In this document: positions 62,589 to 64,000 of the stretch, piece after piece
How the letters are laid out: every line of letters begins with the position of its first letter
How positions within the stretch are numbered: position 1 is the first letter of the stretch
NCBI RefSeq assembly: GCF_020073745.1
Contig: NZ_JAIRAU010000027.1
Span: forward strand, 328,001 to 392,000
Direction of reading: 5' to 3'
DNA length: 64,000 bases
Origin: Nannocystis pusilla
GTDB lineage: Bacteria > Myxococcota_A > Polyangia > Nannocystales > Nannocystaceae
Notes under the pieces: model-generated
The model's input: only the letters and a program-made list of their open reading frames with translations
The model's database searches: none
Told to the model about the DNA's origin: nothing
Translations under genes and position numbers: made by a program

Positions 62589-64000
62589 TCAGGAGTGCAT
62601 GCGCTTCTTCTTGCGCCGGCGCCGACGCGGGGCCGAGGGTTCGTCTTCTTCGACGGCGGGCGGGGGCGGGGGCAGGGGCTCCTCGTCGACGTAGTCGAGG
62701 TCGCCGGCGAGGGGCGGCAGGCCGAGGCGCTCGCGACGGGCGTCGCTGAGCTGAAAGAAGTTGGCCAGCTCCTCGAGCACGGCGAAGCGCAGCTCGTGGT
62801 CGAACTGCTCGGCCGAGCGAGCCAGGCGCACGAGGTTGCGGCGGTAGATCGCCAGGCCGGTGAGCTCGGGCGGCTCGTCGTCGCCGCCGCCGCGGGTGGC
62901 CAGGCTGAGCGCGCTGATCCGCGGATCGACGCCCTCGAGCACGAGCTCGAGCGAGGGCACCTCGTGGACCAGCAGCACCAGCGCCGCGCGGCGTTGACCG
63001 AGCTCGCGCAGGGTCTCGTCGGGGCAGCTGCTCAAGATCTGGACGACCTTGCGGTGCAGCTGCGCCGGGCTCGGCAGCCACTTGGGCGGGGCGTGCTGTT
63101 GATCGAGGCGGTACACCCGGAGGGCCGCGTGGCAGGCGGCGCGCGCGTCGCCGCGGGCGTACTCGGCCTCGCTCAGCAGGTGCCAGGCGTCGCCGTTGTT
63201 GGGGAAGCGCTCGGCCGCGGCGCGCAGGGCGGGCAGGGCGGACTCGGGCGCGCCGAGGTCGAGCCACAGCCTGCACATGCGCAGGATGAACTGCAGCACC
63301 CGCTGGACCTGGGCGCTGCGCTCCTCCTCGTCGAGCGGCTCGCCGTCCTCGTCCTCGTCGAGCTCGGCCACTGCGGCTTCGGCGGCCTCGGCGGCCTCGG
63401 CGGCCTCGGCGGCCTCTGCGGCCTCGGCCTCGTCCCCGGCGTCGTCGTCCTCGTCGTCGTTGCGCGCGGGCGCGGGCGCGTCGTCGCGGACGATCGGCCG
63501 GCGACGGCGCCGCTTGACCGAGCTGTCGAGGTCGACCTCGGACTGCGACGAGGATGAATTCAAGGACATGTCCTCATCGCCAGCTTCGAGGTCGCCCGCC
63601 TCGAGCGAGGCGCGCAGGATCGCGGCGAACAGCGGGTGCTCGCGCAGGGCGTCGAGGCGGGCGCGGGCCTCCTCGTCGCGGCCGAGCGAGACGAGGCACT
63701 CGGCGCCGAGCAGCTCGAGATCGAGGGCGTCGATGGCGCTGACCGACTCGACGCCGAGGCCGTCGTCGCAGAACTGCAGGGCGCGGGCGGCGTCGCCGAG
63801 GTCGAACAGGGCGATCTGGGCGGCGGCGGCGTAGGGCTCGAAGTAGTCGGGATCGAGCTCGATGGCCTGGTCGTACCAGCGCAGGCTCTCGACCGGATCG
63901 CCCTCGGCGAGGGCGATCGCGCCGAGGAGGACCGCAGCGTCGGGCGCGTCGGGGCGGATCCGCTGGGCCTGCAGCGCCGACTGACGCGCGGCTTCGTAGT
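62589..64000 (-). CDS. Tetratricopeptide-repeat protein, 5' end beyond window
   Basis: The frame is open from the stop at 62589 to the window edge, so at least 470 residues are present and the start lies outside. The visible N-terminal part consists of TPR-like helices (RWYDQAIELDPDYFEPYAAA, ECLVSLGRDEEARARLDALR). An internal ATG at 63569 lies within a repeat centre (CATG 63567) and should not be taken as the start. Then comes an acidic insert with an Ala-Glu repeat (about 18 residues of EAA/EAAEAA, DNA 63373-63430), more TPR helices (ALPALRAAAERFPNNGDAWH), and a Pro-rich, Arg/Lys-ending tail. Role unknown; TPRs indicate protein-protein binding. Confidence 0.8.
   Translation of the reverse strand, partial: YEAARQSALQAQRIRPDAPDAAVLLGAIALAEGDPVESLRWYDQAIELDPDYFEPYAAAAQIALFDLGDAARALQFCDDGLGVESVSAIDALDLELLGAECLVSLGRDEEARARLDALREHPLFAAILRASLEAGDLEAGDEDMSLNSSSSQSEVDLDSSVKRRRRRPIVRDDAPAPARNDDEDDDAGDEAEAAEAAEAAEAAEAAEAAVAELDEDEDGEPLDEEERSAQVQRVLQFILRMCRLWLDLGAPESALPALRAAAERFPNNGDAWHLLSEAEYARGDARAACHAALRVYRLDQQHAPPKWLPSPAQLHRKVVQILSSCPDETLRELGQRRAALVLLVHEVPSLELVLEGVDPRISALSLATRGGGDDEPPELTGLAIYRRNLVRLARSAEQFDHELRFAVLEELANFFQLSDARRERLGLPPLAGDLDYVDEEPLPPPPPAVEEDEPSAPRRRRRKKKRMHS
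63373..63430 (-). repeat. 9-bp tandem repeat coding Glu-Ala-Ala
   Basis: Six or so copies of GCCTCGGCG in frame within the TPR gene, with one TCT variant. A simple-sequence tract likely to vary in copy number. Confidence 0.85.

Noticed and set aside
63569..63571. Internal ATG as start of the TPR protein
   Set aside because: The same frame continues upstream to the window edge with clear TPR helices, so this Met is internal.

Overview
The window is about 70% G+C with strongly GC-biased third codon positions. It looks like a chromosomal segment of a myxobacterium, most likely of the Nannocystis/Enhygromyxa/Plesiocystis group. The evidence is a large share of secreted lipoproteins with Thr/Gly/Asp or Pro linkers, a MYXO-CTERM tail, thrombospondin type 3, FG-GAP and choice-of-anchor L proteins, a Ser/Thr kinase with TPRs paired with a sigma factor, an orphan terpene synthase, and housekeeping genes of deltaproteobacterial type. 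Genus is inference; no complete ribosomal RNA gene is present.

Layout. 1-5.5 kb: end of an RND pump, a small secreted protein, a BlaI-type repressor with its operator and a BlaR1-like M56 protease lacking a sensor domain, then a YceI protein. 5.7-12.1 kb: trypsin-like protease with FG-GAP repeats, DUF2293 protein, lipoprotein methyltransferase, and a three-gene envelope operon ending in a collagen-like lipoprotein. 12.3-17.5 kb: a sigma factor divergent from a kinase that carries its own anti-sigma zinc finger, then a terpene synthase. 17.7-24.6 kb: MscS channel, prepilin peptidase, lipoprotein, rsfS-rlmH, an AraC regulator and an aldo/keto reductase. 24.6-25.1 kb: an unusual intergenic region with two repeat arrays and a minus-strand sequence that resembles domain IV of 23S rRNA. 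25.1-39.1 kb: mostly lipoproteins, plus an ECF sigma/anti-sigma-like pair divergent from a minisatellite lipoprotein, an MBOAT acyltransferase, and a decayed M23 peptidase gene. 39.2-49.7 kb (minus): initiator tRNA with promoter and terminator, then ferredoxin, TamB and an Omp85 protein in tandem. 49.8-64 kb: YkgJ, DHH and amidotransferase-like proteins, a RodZ-like HTH protein, mgtE-recO, two very large lipoproteins, an FHA protein, and a TPR protein running off the right edge.

Two observations stand out. First, an element with an exact 14-bp period, built on CATG centres (consensus unit TGTCC-N4-GGACA, able to fold as a 5-bp hairpin), recurs throughout the window. It forms arrays of 2-8 units, mainly between convergent genes and at gene starts. 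It also occurs inside coding sequences, where the centre tetramer changes with codon phase (CAGG / CCTG or CATG / ACTG in a 42-bp cycle). Second, a roughly 139-nt minus-strand unit at 24784-24922 preserves 23S helix 69 and its flanks. Helix 68 is reduced to a small closed hairpin, and two terminal helices enclose the unit. It lies next to two of the arrays and 2.6 kb from rlmH, whose known substrate is helix 69. Rho-independent terminators, a tRNA promoter, a BlaI operator and paired ECF-like promoters are also called from the sequence.
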